The translations under genes and the position numbers were made by a program. A DNA stretch of 64,000 nucleotides, from contig KL647328.1 in NCBI GenBank assembly GCA_000727475.1, positions 1 to 64,000 on the forward strand, in the 5' to 3' direction. The notes beneath the pieces were generated by a model that was not told the DNA's origin, ran no database searches, and saw only the letters and a program-made list of their open reading frames with translations. This document shows positions 1 to 12,313 of the stretch, piece after piece. Every line of letters starts with the position of its first letter. Position 1 is the stretch's first letter. The stretch is from Sarcocystis neurona. Taxonomy: Eukaryota > Apicomplexa > Conoidasida > Eucoccidiorida > Sarcocystidae.

Positions 1-854
1 GATGTGACAACAGCCACGCAGTAAACGCATACACACAACTCGGAATCTGCAAGAAAAGCCACGATCCACGACCCATCTAAGACTCGACGTCACACGACCA
101 CGCCTTCACGTCTCATTGCTCATGGCAGATGCTCCTCCTTCGCAACTCTCTTCTGCCGCTGGAACTAACGGGGTTCGGCGGAAGCAGGCTCCCCCCAGTC
201 TGTCCCCACCTCAGCCCCCATAATCTACACAAGCTCACGGCTGTTTGGAGGTACTAGTACGCCTCAGTGGACACGGTGATGCTTGGGGAATTACACTCTT
301 CGACGTCACTCCAGTATTCCAATAATTTTGCTGCTACTTCTGAACGACATCGAGAACAGAATGCAGAGCTGGCTGCAGTCTGTACTCATCGCCGTCTCCC
401 ATTTGATTGAGATTGGAACAGCCGGGCTTCCACCGAAATAGGCTTCGCCTTTCCCTTCGGCCCTTTCAGCCTCATCTACACACAGAAACTCATGTCCTTG
501 CTGAAATATAGTAGAGTCATAGCATAGAACGGCAGCTCAACAGACGCAGATACATAAGTCGCGTCACGAAAAATATCCACGACCTCCCTAAGAATCCGCT
601 CCTGAGTGCCATCGGCTCACGTTTTTGCGATGACTGCGTACTGTGCTCTTTGGCAATCCATTTCTGTCCTTGGAATGAAACACAGTCGGCACAGCGACGA
701 CACCAGGGGTATCTAAATGGTAGCCCGTGTAAGATCCCGCCGCAGTAATTTCCTGTATCATCCGCTAAGAGAAAGATAGGCTAGGACACGGGTCTGGCTT
801 GTTGCTTCCTTTGGTTGCTCCGTGTTGAGGTGATCCCTTTCCGTAGATTCGGCA
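1..854. other. Gene-free flank downstream of the large minus-strand gene
   Basis: No open frame of useful length and no recognisable RNA gene is seen here. The stretch lies 3' of the stop codon of the large minus-strand gene, so it probably holds that gene's 3' untranslated region and polyadenylation signals. It lacks the CAG runs and TA/TG microsatellites that mark the rest of the window. Confidence 0.5.
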
Positions 855-3800
855 TTATACTGCAGGTGCTAATATGTCCTTATCTGAGTTTGCCGACAAA
901 GCTGTTGTCCCTGACACAAGTCCCGCCCTAGTAGCTGTTGCGCTCCGCCCATCTGGAGCGTGCCCCGACGAGCTACTTTGTATGAGTGTTCTTTGAGAAG
1001 CAGCGGTGCTTCTACGCAACCCAGTGTCAACCTTTGCACGCACTACCGCTGAGAAGTTGCAACTCTTTGGTGCCACCGAATTGGAGCTGTCCTCGTTTCC
1101 TCCCACCAGCGTGCGAGGGGCGTCAAAAGCTGGGTCCCTGCACGCTGAAAGCGCCGGAGGCCTCGCTTTGGCAAGCACACCTTGTCGGAACCTGTCAGTA
1201 GTATTTCGGACAGCAGTACCACTAGCGTGACGGCTGCAGGCTGTGCGGGCACGTCCAACACCGGAATGTCCGGTCGGATCAGAACTTGTAGAACCGGACG
1301 CCGTCTTTGTGCCACTCAACCCTGTACGTGCTCTCCGTTCGCCATTCAGAGAAGGATGGGGCTGGGTTCCTGCAGAGCTGGCGGTGACCAAGTTCTTGCC
1401 TGCTTGTGGCTCTACTGGAAGCTTTGTGGGCACGTGAGCCACCGATACCAGCACACGGCTCCTGTGAGCGCGTGAAGCGGCTTGCGGTCTATTGCCCGTA
1501 TGCTGTGTGTTCTGCTTCGTGTTAGCTGATTCACAAAAACTGAAACCGGCCGCCTGACTCATTTCTGGCCTTGATCTTGCACACCTGTCGTCCTTTTGGG
1601 TCGCAGCACACGTTCTTTGGAGACGTGTAGAAGAGAACTGAGTGCTGCAATTTCCTTTGTGCACCTGTCCTGTACGGCAGCTGAGCTGCTTGTTGTTCGA
1701 CTGTTTTTCAGCTTTGCTGAACGTGTCGGCAAAGTGCGCTGAGACAGAAACGAAGTCTTCATGTGCTTTTTCGGCTGCTTTTACACGAGAGACACGCGCG
1801 CTCTGGTATCTTGTATGGAGAGGTTCTTCCTCAAAAATAGGCAAACGTCTTTCAGCAGGTTGCAAGCAAGAGTGGACCGAGCCTTCCTGCGTCCGCGTGT
1901 CCGAGGAAATATGACTATTCTTTGCAGATGAGGAAGCTTCAGCTGGAGGGACGCCACGTAAGAGAGCTCTGCATGGAGCGGTGGTCCTGATCCCTTGGCC
2001 AGCTCTCACCGGGAAAGGGCGAGACGTAGGCTTCTTCGTTGCAGACGACCGTTCAGAGGCCAGTGTGCTGCTTTCTGCCGGCGTGGGGCGGCTTGCAATG
2101 GAGACGCGTGTACGCTGGTATAGAACAGAGTTTGCATTTGTTCGTCGATGGGGGGAGATAGTCCTGCTACGCGAAGCAGTCCCCACGTCCGATGGTTTTG
2201 CTGCTTTCATACCTGAGCCTGCGGTGTTCCTCTGTTGAGCAGAGCATTGACCAGCTGTGGTGGCAGTTACACTGCAAACACTGTCTCGATCGCGTGTCCT
2301 ATGCGCCCGTCTCACCACCGTTGCACCCGGGGGAAGGCGACTACCTACGGAAGCATACTTTCTCGCAGCGGCTTTACAGCAAGGCAGGTCCTTCACAGGG
2401 GCGGCTCTAGAACCTGCTGTAGTATTGGGTGGCCTACTTACTGCAATTGCTGCAGGTTTCTCAGCTTGTCTCTGCTTGGACGCAGAGACGTGGCTCATAA
2501 GCGATTCGGCCAGAACTCCATTCGCTTTCTCGATCACTCCGCTGACCGGCTCACCGTGTCCTATTCTTCTGAAAATTAGTTCTTTCCCAGCTGCTCGCTG
2601 CACCACACTCACGGCGCTAAGTAACGCATCTACATTGGACAGTTTTTTCCTACTCCTGTTGGGTGTGGCGCTGTACACAGAGTGTTTTCCTTCAACAGCT
2701 GTCTGGGCGGAGAGTTTGACAACACCGTGGGGAACGGTGGTAGTTTTTCTGTTCTTGGAACAGGATAATTGCTCGTCGTAACTGGAGAGCAGCGCACTTG
2801 ACCTGACTGATTTTGTTTTGGTATCTCGTAAATGACGTGTCGACAAAGATATTTTATCTATATGCAGTACATCCAAGGTTTCTTTTTCCTTAGTGATAGC
2901 ACCTTTAAGAGCTTGCTTCATTCTTATGGATGGGGTCTTTTCCATTGAGACAAACAGGTCACTCCGCTGCATCTTCCGAGGGATGCTTGCCGCCTCGGTA
3001 CCCCATTTGCGCGCGGCCTGCGCGACGTGAATACTGAAGCGCTCATCAGTAATCTGTTGCATCTGTTTTTCAAGTGGAGTTTGACCAGGCCCTTTGAGAG
3101 CGACCGGCTTTGGCTTTTTTGGGGTGACGCGTGCGGGCAGGTCTGATCCGAGTTCCTGTCCTGATTGGGGATCTGCAACCTGTGCAGTTGCGTCAAAAAC
3201 GTTATTTGCGAAACAATCGGAAATCCTCCCCTCCGCAGGCGGCGTTCGGTCATCCAAGTCTTTTATTCTCGAGAATGTTTCTCTGAACGCAGGCGCGTCT
3301 TCCATGCAAACGTATTGCTCCTGTGTCCCTGGGGACACTGTACCATCTACTTGCACTGCGTCAGTGCTCGGCACCATGGTGGCGTTTCCGTGCCCTTCAA
3401 CAGCATCACTTTGTGGCGCTGAAGGCTCTGAATCACGACACTGGCTGCCAGGCTCCTTCGCGCAGGAGAGAAACCCCTCCATCTGCGACAGACAAACACT
3501 GGGAAAGGAGTCGGTTAAAGGCAGTGAGGGGTATTGGTCATCTGGCACAGCGGGCGATCCATCGGTCCAGTGTGCCAGTCGTGCTGTACACTGTGGGATG
3601 GACGGCAGACGCGTGGGAGACGCAGCAGCGGCGGACGTTGGAGAGCAGAAAGATAACGTAATGTGATTCGTAGTCGGCGTGCAGGTCTGCGTGTATCTGG
3701 TCCAAGGAAGAAAGGCATCGAAGGCCTCAGCAACAGGCGTTGTGACATCTTTTCTCTGTGCTGTGGAGCAACAATAAATACCACCCCGTGACCGGTCAAT

Positions 3801-6800
3801 ATCTTGTTTCACATCCTTTGCGCAATTTAAAGGATCAGGAAGGCGTTCAGTAATGCGCTCCGTCGCGGATGGTGTTCCGTCTTTGCATATTGCGTGAGGA
3901 CTCCGAAGCTCGCATGCAAATCGTGAATACGTGGATCTGTTTTCTGTCCGAGCAGCGGTAACAGGTAAAACACGGTCATCAAAAGAGGAAGGAATATGGG
4001 GTGAATTGTGTTTTCCGGCCCAAGTATGCGCACTACGACCCGTCCACTCATCAGACTCTGTCGCTGTACGTAGTGAATCTTTGACCCAGCCACGAGGATT
4101 GACAGGGGATGACTTTTCTGTCGCTAAAGACAGAGATTCTCTTTTCTGAGAATAAAGAGAGGGATCCAGAGAGCCGGACTGCTCCTCTGGCATCGACGTG
4201 CTGGCTTTCCTATCAGCAGTTTCTTGGCAGGCAACCGTTACATCTTCGGACGATGGTGGGTGGTTCTGCCTCTCCCGGGCGGCAGGTGCACATGCGTTAT
4301 CTTGAACTTCGAGATTTTCTTCTCCCCCTTGTATGTGCGGCGAGACTGTGCCGATTGCGATCAGCCCCCCACCATCTGTTGCAGAAACCGGAGAGCTTTT
4401 GTTCTCGTCTGCCGGCCGCGAGAAGAGTAGACGTCCTTCCGTGGCTATTACACACTCTTTTGTGAAGTAGGGTGTTGTAGCAGCTTTTCTTCGGTGCTCC
4501 CTGAGCAGTTGGTGTTCATCTTGTTGCACGGTGGCCAGCCAACGTCTGAAATCTGTAATGAACGTGCTCAACCCTGTCGTCGTTTCCTCTTCCTTCTCGG
4601 CTAAGTCAAAGTTGTTCACAATCTCTCCAGTTGTTGACTGTTTCACTTGCTCCTCTTTCGGCGTGGAAGGTGCTAAATATTCAAGTGTCAACGTTTCTAG
4701 ATCTTCCTCCAGCCCAGCTGCTGCAAAAGTATCTCGTAGCTCGCAGCTCAAAACACCTGCTTCTTCTTGAAACGTCTGACGAGAGCAGCTGTCGTCAGTG
4801 AGTCTACTGAACTCTGTCGCCGTTCCCTCCGTATCCGCGTTGACCTGAAAAGGAAGATTCTCGATTGTTTTTTCGCTGCTCGACAGCAACAACTGTTCCT
4901 CTGTCAGACTTGGAGCCAATTGACAACTCGAGAGTGCTAGCTTGTGCCCACTCGCGAGACAGGATGTTACAGGCCGTTTATTCGAAAACTGCGTGCTGGG
5001 CGATACGTTTTTTTCACACCTTAGAATTTGAGGAGGACGACTACCGGCAGTGATCTTATCCAACACAACTGACTCGTTCTCTTCTCCGATGCCACGGGTT
5101 ACAGCTGCCTCGTCGTTGGTCGAGCAGTTCTCCTCCTGTTCTGCTGGCTTTGAGAAGAGTGGAAAGCGTGTGTTGAGTAGCTTTTTCGGGATTTCTTTGT
5201 CATGTGTTTTTTCTCTGGTGTAGGGAAAACTACCCCTGAGCGCATCGTCCACTTGTACAGTAGTAGCTTCACTGGTAGTCGAACCGAGCGTAGCAAAATC
5301 CATATCAAGGCACAGTGTCCCTTTATCCTCTTTTCTTTCTTTGGAACACTTTTGCGCTTCAGCGAAAAACTTTTCAAGTCTGGTCGCTGTGTCGTCCGTT
5401 CCTTCTGTAAGGCAGAGACAATCGGCAGCGCACACCACCTTTGGGATCGTAAACACATTTGCTGGTCTCTTGGTAGAACAGGGCAGAGCAGCCCCGCAGA
5501 ATGCGTCGATTGATCTCGAAGATTGTTTCCTTTCCCCAGTGAAACCTTGACAATAAGCACGGAAATCTTCATGCAACGCCCACTGCTCTTCCGTAGCATC
5601 TGTAAAACTGCACGCACGCTCACGTGTCAGCTTGAACTCCTTCCCTGCCTCTTGCCCGCACTCCAAAAGACCCGAAATTTCATCGTCAGGCATCAGTGAA
5701 GCCGAACCCGCTTTTGCCTCTGGAGAAAACAAACCTACTGTGACTTCGGGGGTCGAGGATACTGCATTTGGCTTTTCTTTACCCGTGGCGTGCTCTTCCC
5801 CGCTCTGCGTCAGTGTCTTCGCTGCCGAACGCTGGTGCTGCAGGTCAGTTGTACTTTTTAAAAAGAGAGGTGGGCGTTCTACGAAAGAAGAAGGCACCTG
5901 AAAGTAGACGAGGTCGTCAGTAGCTGTTGCCCGCATGTCCGTTTCCTCTTCTGCTTCATTGTTGCATTCTTCGTCGCCTTTAACAAACTTAAAACTTCCA
6001 GCAGACGGTCCACTGGCACATTTCGATGAAATTTCTGGTCTCGCACGGAGTCCCGTCGATTCAAATGTAAGGCCATACATCAGCTTGTATTTTGCACATA
6101 TGTCTCTAGCGTCCTCTGGGACAATCAGAGTGACCCGACTGGTTGACGCGTGCGGCTCCTCTCCTAGAACCGTGAAGTCTCGAGCGTCGGTTCCGCCATC
6201 CCTGATTACCCTCTCTCGTCGCTCCTCTCCTGCGGCTGACGCCTCAATGCTAACGCTGACCTCAGCGGATAATGCTGATTGACGTCGGCGTGCACTGTTT
6301 CCTGAATATACGCCAGCGTCAGGAGGGGGCGGCGTCGACGTCCAATTTTTGTGTCCTTCTGAAGGGGATGTCAAAGAAGTCATATCGTTTTGGTCCACTA
6401 TCTCCTCTACTCGTGACATGGAGTACTGCAAGAGAGGGAAGAAGTCGTCAAGCGTTACTGACCCCTTATCTGCGTGTGGGAAATATTTCAGTCCAGCATC
6501 ACTGTCCGTTGCAGCTGTAGCATATCTCTCATCTTCTTCTGCTGAGCGGTGAAAACTAGAGTGTGCGACCTCGGGGGGCAACGTACACATAAAACCTGCT
6601 TCTGGAATATACTGAAGATGTTGATCAGCCGCCGATGCCGTGTCAGCGGACAGCAGTCCGTCTTTTTGGTATTCACTGGCCAGATTTTCAGCTGCTCCTC
6701 TGAAAGTCCCCACTGACCCCGTGTCTTCTCTTTCTATAGGGATTTCTGGAGTAAACTTGCTCGATAGATACATGCCTGCAGCAGTTTCTTCATTATTTAG

Positions 6801-9800
6801 AGTCTCCAGGTCGACTGTGCGGTCAACTGGAATAGGAAAAGCCTCGCAACCATCCGCTGCATCAACGAGTAGTGATCCTTCCCCTTTTGACAATCCTTGA
6901 AGACCAACACTGGAGTTCGGGTCTGCGCAGGGGAAAGTGTCAGATGCAGCGCCCTCTTCTTTGGACACATTCAACTCCACGACATTCCGTATTGCAGGCC
7001 GAGTGTCTCCAGGGGCCCAAAAGCCCTCATCCGGAACTGATCGTTCTGTTGCCCGTCCCGCAGCTACCAGCTCCGTCAAGAAAGAGGTTGACTCGGAGTT
7101 TGATGCGTGGGATCGCACAGAGCAAGCCACTTCTCTGAGGCTGCACAAACAAGCTACGACGCCTTTGGATGTTGGTATTACTTTGGTGTCGCCTTTCTGG
7201 ACGTTGTCCGCCCGCGTCGAACCTGGCCACTTTTGATCTGTGCCGTTCCAACCAGACAGTGACCCTGCTGGAAATCCAGCAGAAGCAGCGTTCGCGGAGC
7301 ATTGCTGACGAAAAGGCGTTCCAGCACGGGAAATAAAGGCCGGAGCCTGTGTGAGGGCGCGAAAAGTTCCAAAATGTAACTTTAGTTGAAAACGATAGAC
7401 TCCCAGTGCGCCGAAAAATTGAGGGCGCGATATATGTACAGGTACACATCTTCTGATGTTGCCCACAGCGCTGGGCACGATGCTAAAAGAAGCACATCCA
7501 TTCGACAGTATAATCGGCAGGGGGAATATTTTCCTTCTATCCGGCGAACGCCTGCCTGCTATGGTCGCCCTACAGGCACGTTTTGTCTGTCTTTTGGAGT
7601 CACTTTTCAAGTCGATTCCTTCCGTGGCTGCCGCCACTACTCCTGTTGCTTCTGGATTCTCGTATGGCTCTGCCACGTGACTCTTTTCTCCACCCACTGG
7701 CGCCAAAGAATATTCGGTAGTGTACCAGCGGCTGGTGCAGTCCTCAGCACGGACTGCAGTGATCCCATCAAACGAGTCATTTACTGCCAGCGGTATCAAC
7801 CCCTCTTTCGTGCAAACGCCTGAGTCGACAGACTTGACCAACGGTTGTCCTGCGACTACCGACGGAGCTTCCGTAAGGCCAGCGCCACGCGACGCTTCAG
7901 AAGCAGGCTTACAGCGGTCACCTTGCTGCACATTCGCCTCGTCCTGCCAGAGGGTCGCAGTAGTTTGTAATTCTTTAATTGATCCCGGAGTTGTCGTTGC
8001 TTCTTGTGTTGTCTCACTGCGTAGGGATCCAGCCGCTGCAGTATCCCTGTGCCATTGGAGTCCCCTCCATACATCGGTAACACGCAAACGTGTACTGCCT
8101 TTTGAATGCTCTTTCGCGTCCTGTTTCGCCTCGCTTATTGTAGTTCCTGTGTCTCCTGCGTTGACGATTCTTAGCAAAGGCCGGTACGTCTTCAGGTTCG
8201 ATGGTACAGCAAGTGCAAGACAACAAGTTTGTCTGCAAGGAGCAGCTGGCAGTTGCGTCCTTTCCGGCACACACGGTCCGCCATGGTGGAGGATGGTGTC
8301 GTCTCCTGGGGACAGCACTGCCTGTTCCTCCCCTGCAGTTACCGTTGTCTGATCTCGCTGCTTTGTTCGTGTGGCGTCGTCCAACTCCTCTATCTGCTGC
8401 CGAGTCGCAAGTGAATTTAACTCTTTCATGCGTGAAGCGTGGTTGGTTTGGCGTCCAGGTTCTGGCTGCGGTGCATTGGACGTCGCGTCGTTTGTATTTT
8501 CATCGGATGAGCCTCCTATTATTGTTTGCCCCCTCCCTTTCGTTCCCACAGTAAACTCCCATGCAGAGGCTCTTGCCTCGTCTTCAGTCCCGCATGAGTC
8601 GTCATGCGTAAAGTTCCTTCGGCTGGAGTCGGGTCCGACGCTGCCTCCCGCGTGTGCAGTTCTACCAGCTGAAGTGACCTTTAGCAGATTGTGCAGGCAG
8701 GTACTCACGGCATCAGCGTTGGACAGCCGCGGCGCCGGCTGCGGCCACACGTCAGAGTCTTCTCCGACTGCAGCTTCTTCATTTTCCCTTGCAAGCGCTG
8801 TCGGACAGTCTGCACCGATGAAACAGTTTTCCATGCAGCCTGTCTCCGGCAGCGAGATTTCGTGTTGCAGGAGAGCAGCTGTTGGTTCCTCGGCAGCTTC
8901 CTCGGCATCGGGAAGTTCCTCAAAGAAGGGTTGGGGTGCACATTCCGGCTGTTTTGTCTCCGTCAGCTCCAGTACGGCTATACAGTTCTGTAGCCCAGCG
9001 ATACCCAGTACGCTGGAGCTCCCTTGCATCGGCGTGGCTGCCGAATGCTCATCAAGAGAGAATTGGCTTGTTTCGAACACTGACGTGGAAGCCACATTAG
9101 ACAGCTGACTGCCCATGCAAACCTGGTTATCTCCAGCTTCATCTGCGGGAATGTCCGGAATTACCACACCGGGTTCGACGCCTGTTCCTTGCCACGGCCT
9201 TTTCACTACTGTAGAGGATCTTTCAGCGTCAGCAGTCCCTCCACTCCATCCGTGGAATCCAAGCGGCAATGCAGCTCCGGCTCTCCCCATCGACCATCTG
9301 TTACCCGTCGTGCAGCGCTGGTTGCGAGATTTTTCAAGGCGAGAATTTTCGCTCGGGTTGCTGGGGCTGATTCCAGCAGTGTCCCACACACTTATCCCTT
9401 GTGTAGCGCAGCTTTCCGACGAAGCAGGGCTTGGGGGCCCTTCGGGCTGCTTGCAACTGCCAGCATAGCGGTCGTCCTCGGTGACGTCTTCCACGAAGCC
9501 GACGGGTCTGTCCGCCGACTCCGGTAGCTCGAACGCAATGATACGTGGTTCGACACCGGGTCCCGGAGGGATCCATCCCTGGAAAGGTTCTTTGCCTAGT
9601 GTTGCCCCCTGTTGTGTCTTCGCTGCCGGCACACCGAGATCACCACAGCACCCTGAGAAGCGCTCTGCTGCTTTCGCGTCGCCCTCCCTCAAAGGCCATA
9701 CGTCGAAGCCTTCAGACAGATCAAATTCTCCCAGTGATGCAGACGTATCATTTTTCGAAAAAGTTAGCGCCTCCTCAAATTCAGAGCAGTTCTCCGTGTA

Positions 9801-10855
9801 CGCGTCTACCGCTTGTCTCCATTCGCCCAGTTCGTCATCGCTGCAGTCCATGCGATCAGGTTGCTCAACCGTCCATTTGTGGCCGCTCTGTTCGAGAGGA
9901 GATATTGCAAAGTTGAGAGTACACCTATCGTTGCAGTCGTGCCGCCAAACCTCCCTTGACATATGCTGCTCAGCTTTTCGGACAGACTGACGCTTCCGCG
10001 TAGACAATTGCGCGTCCATCCAGCGATCGAGCGCCTCCGCCGTCGGTTTCACAAACTCCACGGGGTTGTCATTCGTGCCGGAGTCTTCACGTTCACTATC
10101 CGTCTTCAGCCGACCATCGTCCCTTCCTCCGCTGTCGTGCTCGTGTAGTCTGGTGTGAACAGGACGAAGTCGTTCTGCAGCAGGTGCCCAGTCTAGAAGG
10201 TACAGGGTACAAGTGTTGCAGCTTTTATCTCTCTTGCTGCCTACACTGTGCTCCCTACTGGCACAGTGCTCGCCATGGCCACAGATGTGGGAAATGCGTA
10301 CTTTTTTGACGCTACCAGGAAGTGCAGTATTCGGTGAATGTACCTCGCCGATGAAAACCCCTTCAGTATATCCCTCCAGCTCGTAGTGCCTGCCGCTGTA
10401 GGTTCCGTCTGCCGTGCGGGGGAGGGTTTGTGGCGAGGCAGTTCTTCCCCGGACGCTTCCTCCGTCAGCAGCAAAAGTAGCAACACTGTATGTCGGTGGA
10501 GGAGAGAGACTAGCTGAGGAAAGCGTGCCGCGTCTGGGATTAAAGAGCAGGCACGACAGATGGGCAACGCTAGCCGTGTCAATGGGCGTGGAGACACGGC
10601 AGAGCCTTCCGCGCTTACTGTGGAACCTACGTAGCCAGTGGGTGCAAAGTGGACGACGAAGTCGGGCCCGTGACGACTTTCTAATAAACGACGAAAACAC
10701 TCGGTGGGAAGCACTCTTCTGAGAAGAGAGCTTGCCACGGCGCCACAACGTAGATGGTAAGCGGTTCTTACGTACGCGCCGCATACCATTGACGTCCGCT
10801 GAGACCGTGACGTTCATGGAAAAACTCAGCTCTGCTTCAGCTGCGTCTCCGCTTG
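855..10855 (-). CDS. Giant unrecognised protein, main exon (about 3,330 residues)
   Basis: One uninterrupted 10-kb minus-strand frame ends in TAA at 855-857. I recognise no family. The protein is hydrophilic, rich in Glu, Ser, Thr and Ala, and largely disordered in character. A small hydrophobic, possibly folded segment lies around bases 7250-7535. The C-terminal third (about 855-3100) turns basic and Ser/Thr/Arg-rich. Unlike its neighbours it has almost no homopolymer runs. A GVEP motif followed by hydrophobic residues occurs twice, near 9140-9200 and 9515-9580. The frame is open back to 10907, but its leftmost starts are not ATG; the first in-frame ATG is at 10817. A good acceptor (CCTTTTCAG, exon from 10855) lies just upstream and matches in phase a donor in the next open frame. 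I therefore treat this as exon 2. If that splice is wrong, the protein starts at 10817 with about 3,320 residues. Confidence 0.75.
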
Positions 10856-11220
10856 CTGAAAAGGTTGCACACAACCGAAGCACGCACGGCAGGGACTGAA
10901 CTCCTCTTCAGGTTCATGTCTTGTCGCTGACAAGGTTACAGGTCAGCAAAGCAGACGTAGGAAACTCGCTGACGCTTGCACACGTACGTCTACGTGAGAC
11001 GCTAAAGCCAACAGGGGGCCCTGCTGCGTGGTTCACCTGCGGTGGTCATACGTTGGGTGACAGATGTCTTAACATATGCAGAGAAGTACAGTGAGGAGGC
11101 GTGCGTGTATCTGTGCGGATTGCTGCCTGAATCTTGAATATCTGCAGATATATCCCAACTCTCCGATGATCAAGGATTGATCATATTGGTGTGTATCATC
11201 ATCTTTGTGTGTATCCTCAC
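10856..11220 (-). other. Predicted intron joining the two exons of the giant gene
   Basis: Read on the minus strand, the donor is CGG|GTGAGG at 11221/11220 and the acceptor is CCTTTTCAG| ending at 10856. Exon 1 ends one base into a codon (1,093 bases from 12313) and exon 2 begins needing two bases, so the phases agree. Exon 1 plus exon 2 make 11,094 bases, exactly 3,698 codons including the stop. The alternative is two separate genes, the first ending in TAA at 11069. Confidence 0.5.
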
Positions 11221-12313
11221 CCGAGCAGCCCAACAGCGGTGCGGCAATGGAGCACGTATCCGTTTCCCGCTCACTTTTTGAGCTCCACGTGTACGGAGAA
11301 ACATCCTCGTCTGGATGTGGGCTGGCTGTCTTTGTGGTCACGACTGCTTTCCTACCCAAGTCGTGCAGAACTGGTAGTTGTTTCTCGGTTTCTTCCCTCC
11401 GCACATTCGAAGACGATACCTCCAGTTGCTGTGCTGGAAACCTCGTGGTTTCCCGCTCACTTTTTGAGCTCCACGTGTACGGAGAGACATCCTCGTCTGG
11501 ATGTGGGCTGGCTGTCTTTGTGGTCACGACTGCTTTCCTACCCAAGTCGTGCAGAACTGGTAGTTGTTTCTCGGTTTCTTCCCTCCGCACATTCGAAGAC
11601 GATACCTCCAGTTGCTGTGCTGGAAACCTCGTGGTCACCTGGAAGCATTTGGCTCTCCTTCGTGAATCCCCTACAGCAACTGCATTCCTCTGCTGTATCG
11701 CCGAGTAAAGGAAGTCTATATTTTGAATGGACTGCGTTGCATCGTGGCCGCAGCTGCCGCTGTCATAATTGCACGACATGTTCCCGCAATACTGTTCGCA
11801 GAGCGCAGAGCTCGAAGATACGCTTCGCTCCAAAGCGCTGTGGCGGCAAAGATCAGCAGGGAGCGGCAATCGGTCAGTGTCATTGCCGGTGTCGCTGCTG
11901 CTACAGGAGCTGCGAGCTTCCCCTGCAACTGCCGCGGGCGGGGCTTCCGTGCGCACCTGAAGTGCAAGAAAAGCAGCCGAGTCGCTGTCGTCTCCACTGC
12001 ACGGCGACACGGTGTCTGCGCGCTGAGCAGGCGAAGTCGCACCCGGACCAGCAGCTGCTCTTGCAACTGCTTCAGCGAGGCGCTTGGACCGTGGAGAAAA
12101 TTTGTTAGTATTTCCCTCCCGCAGTTGTCCCCCTGTCTCCTCCTTCCGAAGTGTACCTACTGCTAAATTCGTTGGCGCTGAGCGCGGGTCGGCAGCCGCA
12201 TGGCGCATCTGCAAGATGTCGTACAGAATGCACAACACCCGCAGAAACACACGACTGAAAAGCATTTTGGTGAGCGAGATCAGAAACTGGTTGCTACGGT
12301 GACTGGTGGACAT
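11221..12313 (-). CDS. N-terminal exon of the giant protein, signal-peptide-like start and duplicated 62-residue module
   Basis: The open frame starts with ATG at 12313 and would stop at 11069 if unspliced (414 residues). A second in-frame ATG at 12265 has a much better coccidian context (AAAATG). Starting there, the protein begins MLFSRVFLRVLCILYDIL and then QMRHAAADP, which looks like a signal peptide or signal anchor. This suggests entry into the secretory pathway. A Ser/Asp/Ala-rich stretch with several Cys follows. Next come two amino-acid-identical 62-residue copies containing TTRFPAQQLEV, RKAVVTTKTASPHPDEDV and SSKSERE, at residues of about 227-351 counted from 12313. After a likely donor at 11221 the unspliced frame turns into low-quality sequence, which supports splicing. 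No family is recognised. Confidence 0.6.
11262..11633 (-). repeat. Tandem duplication, 2 x 186 bp, inside coding sequence
   Basis: Copies at 11262-11447 and 11448-11633 are head to tail. I see one difference, GAAACATCC against GAGACATCC on the plus strand near 11302/11488. It is synonymous for Val. The period of 186 bp is exactly 62 codons, so the frame is kept. The near-identity points to a recent event. Confidence 0.95.
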
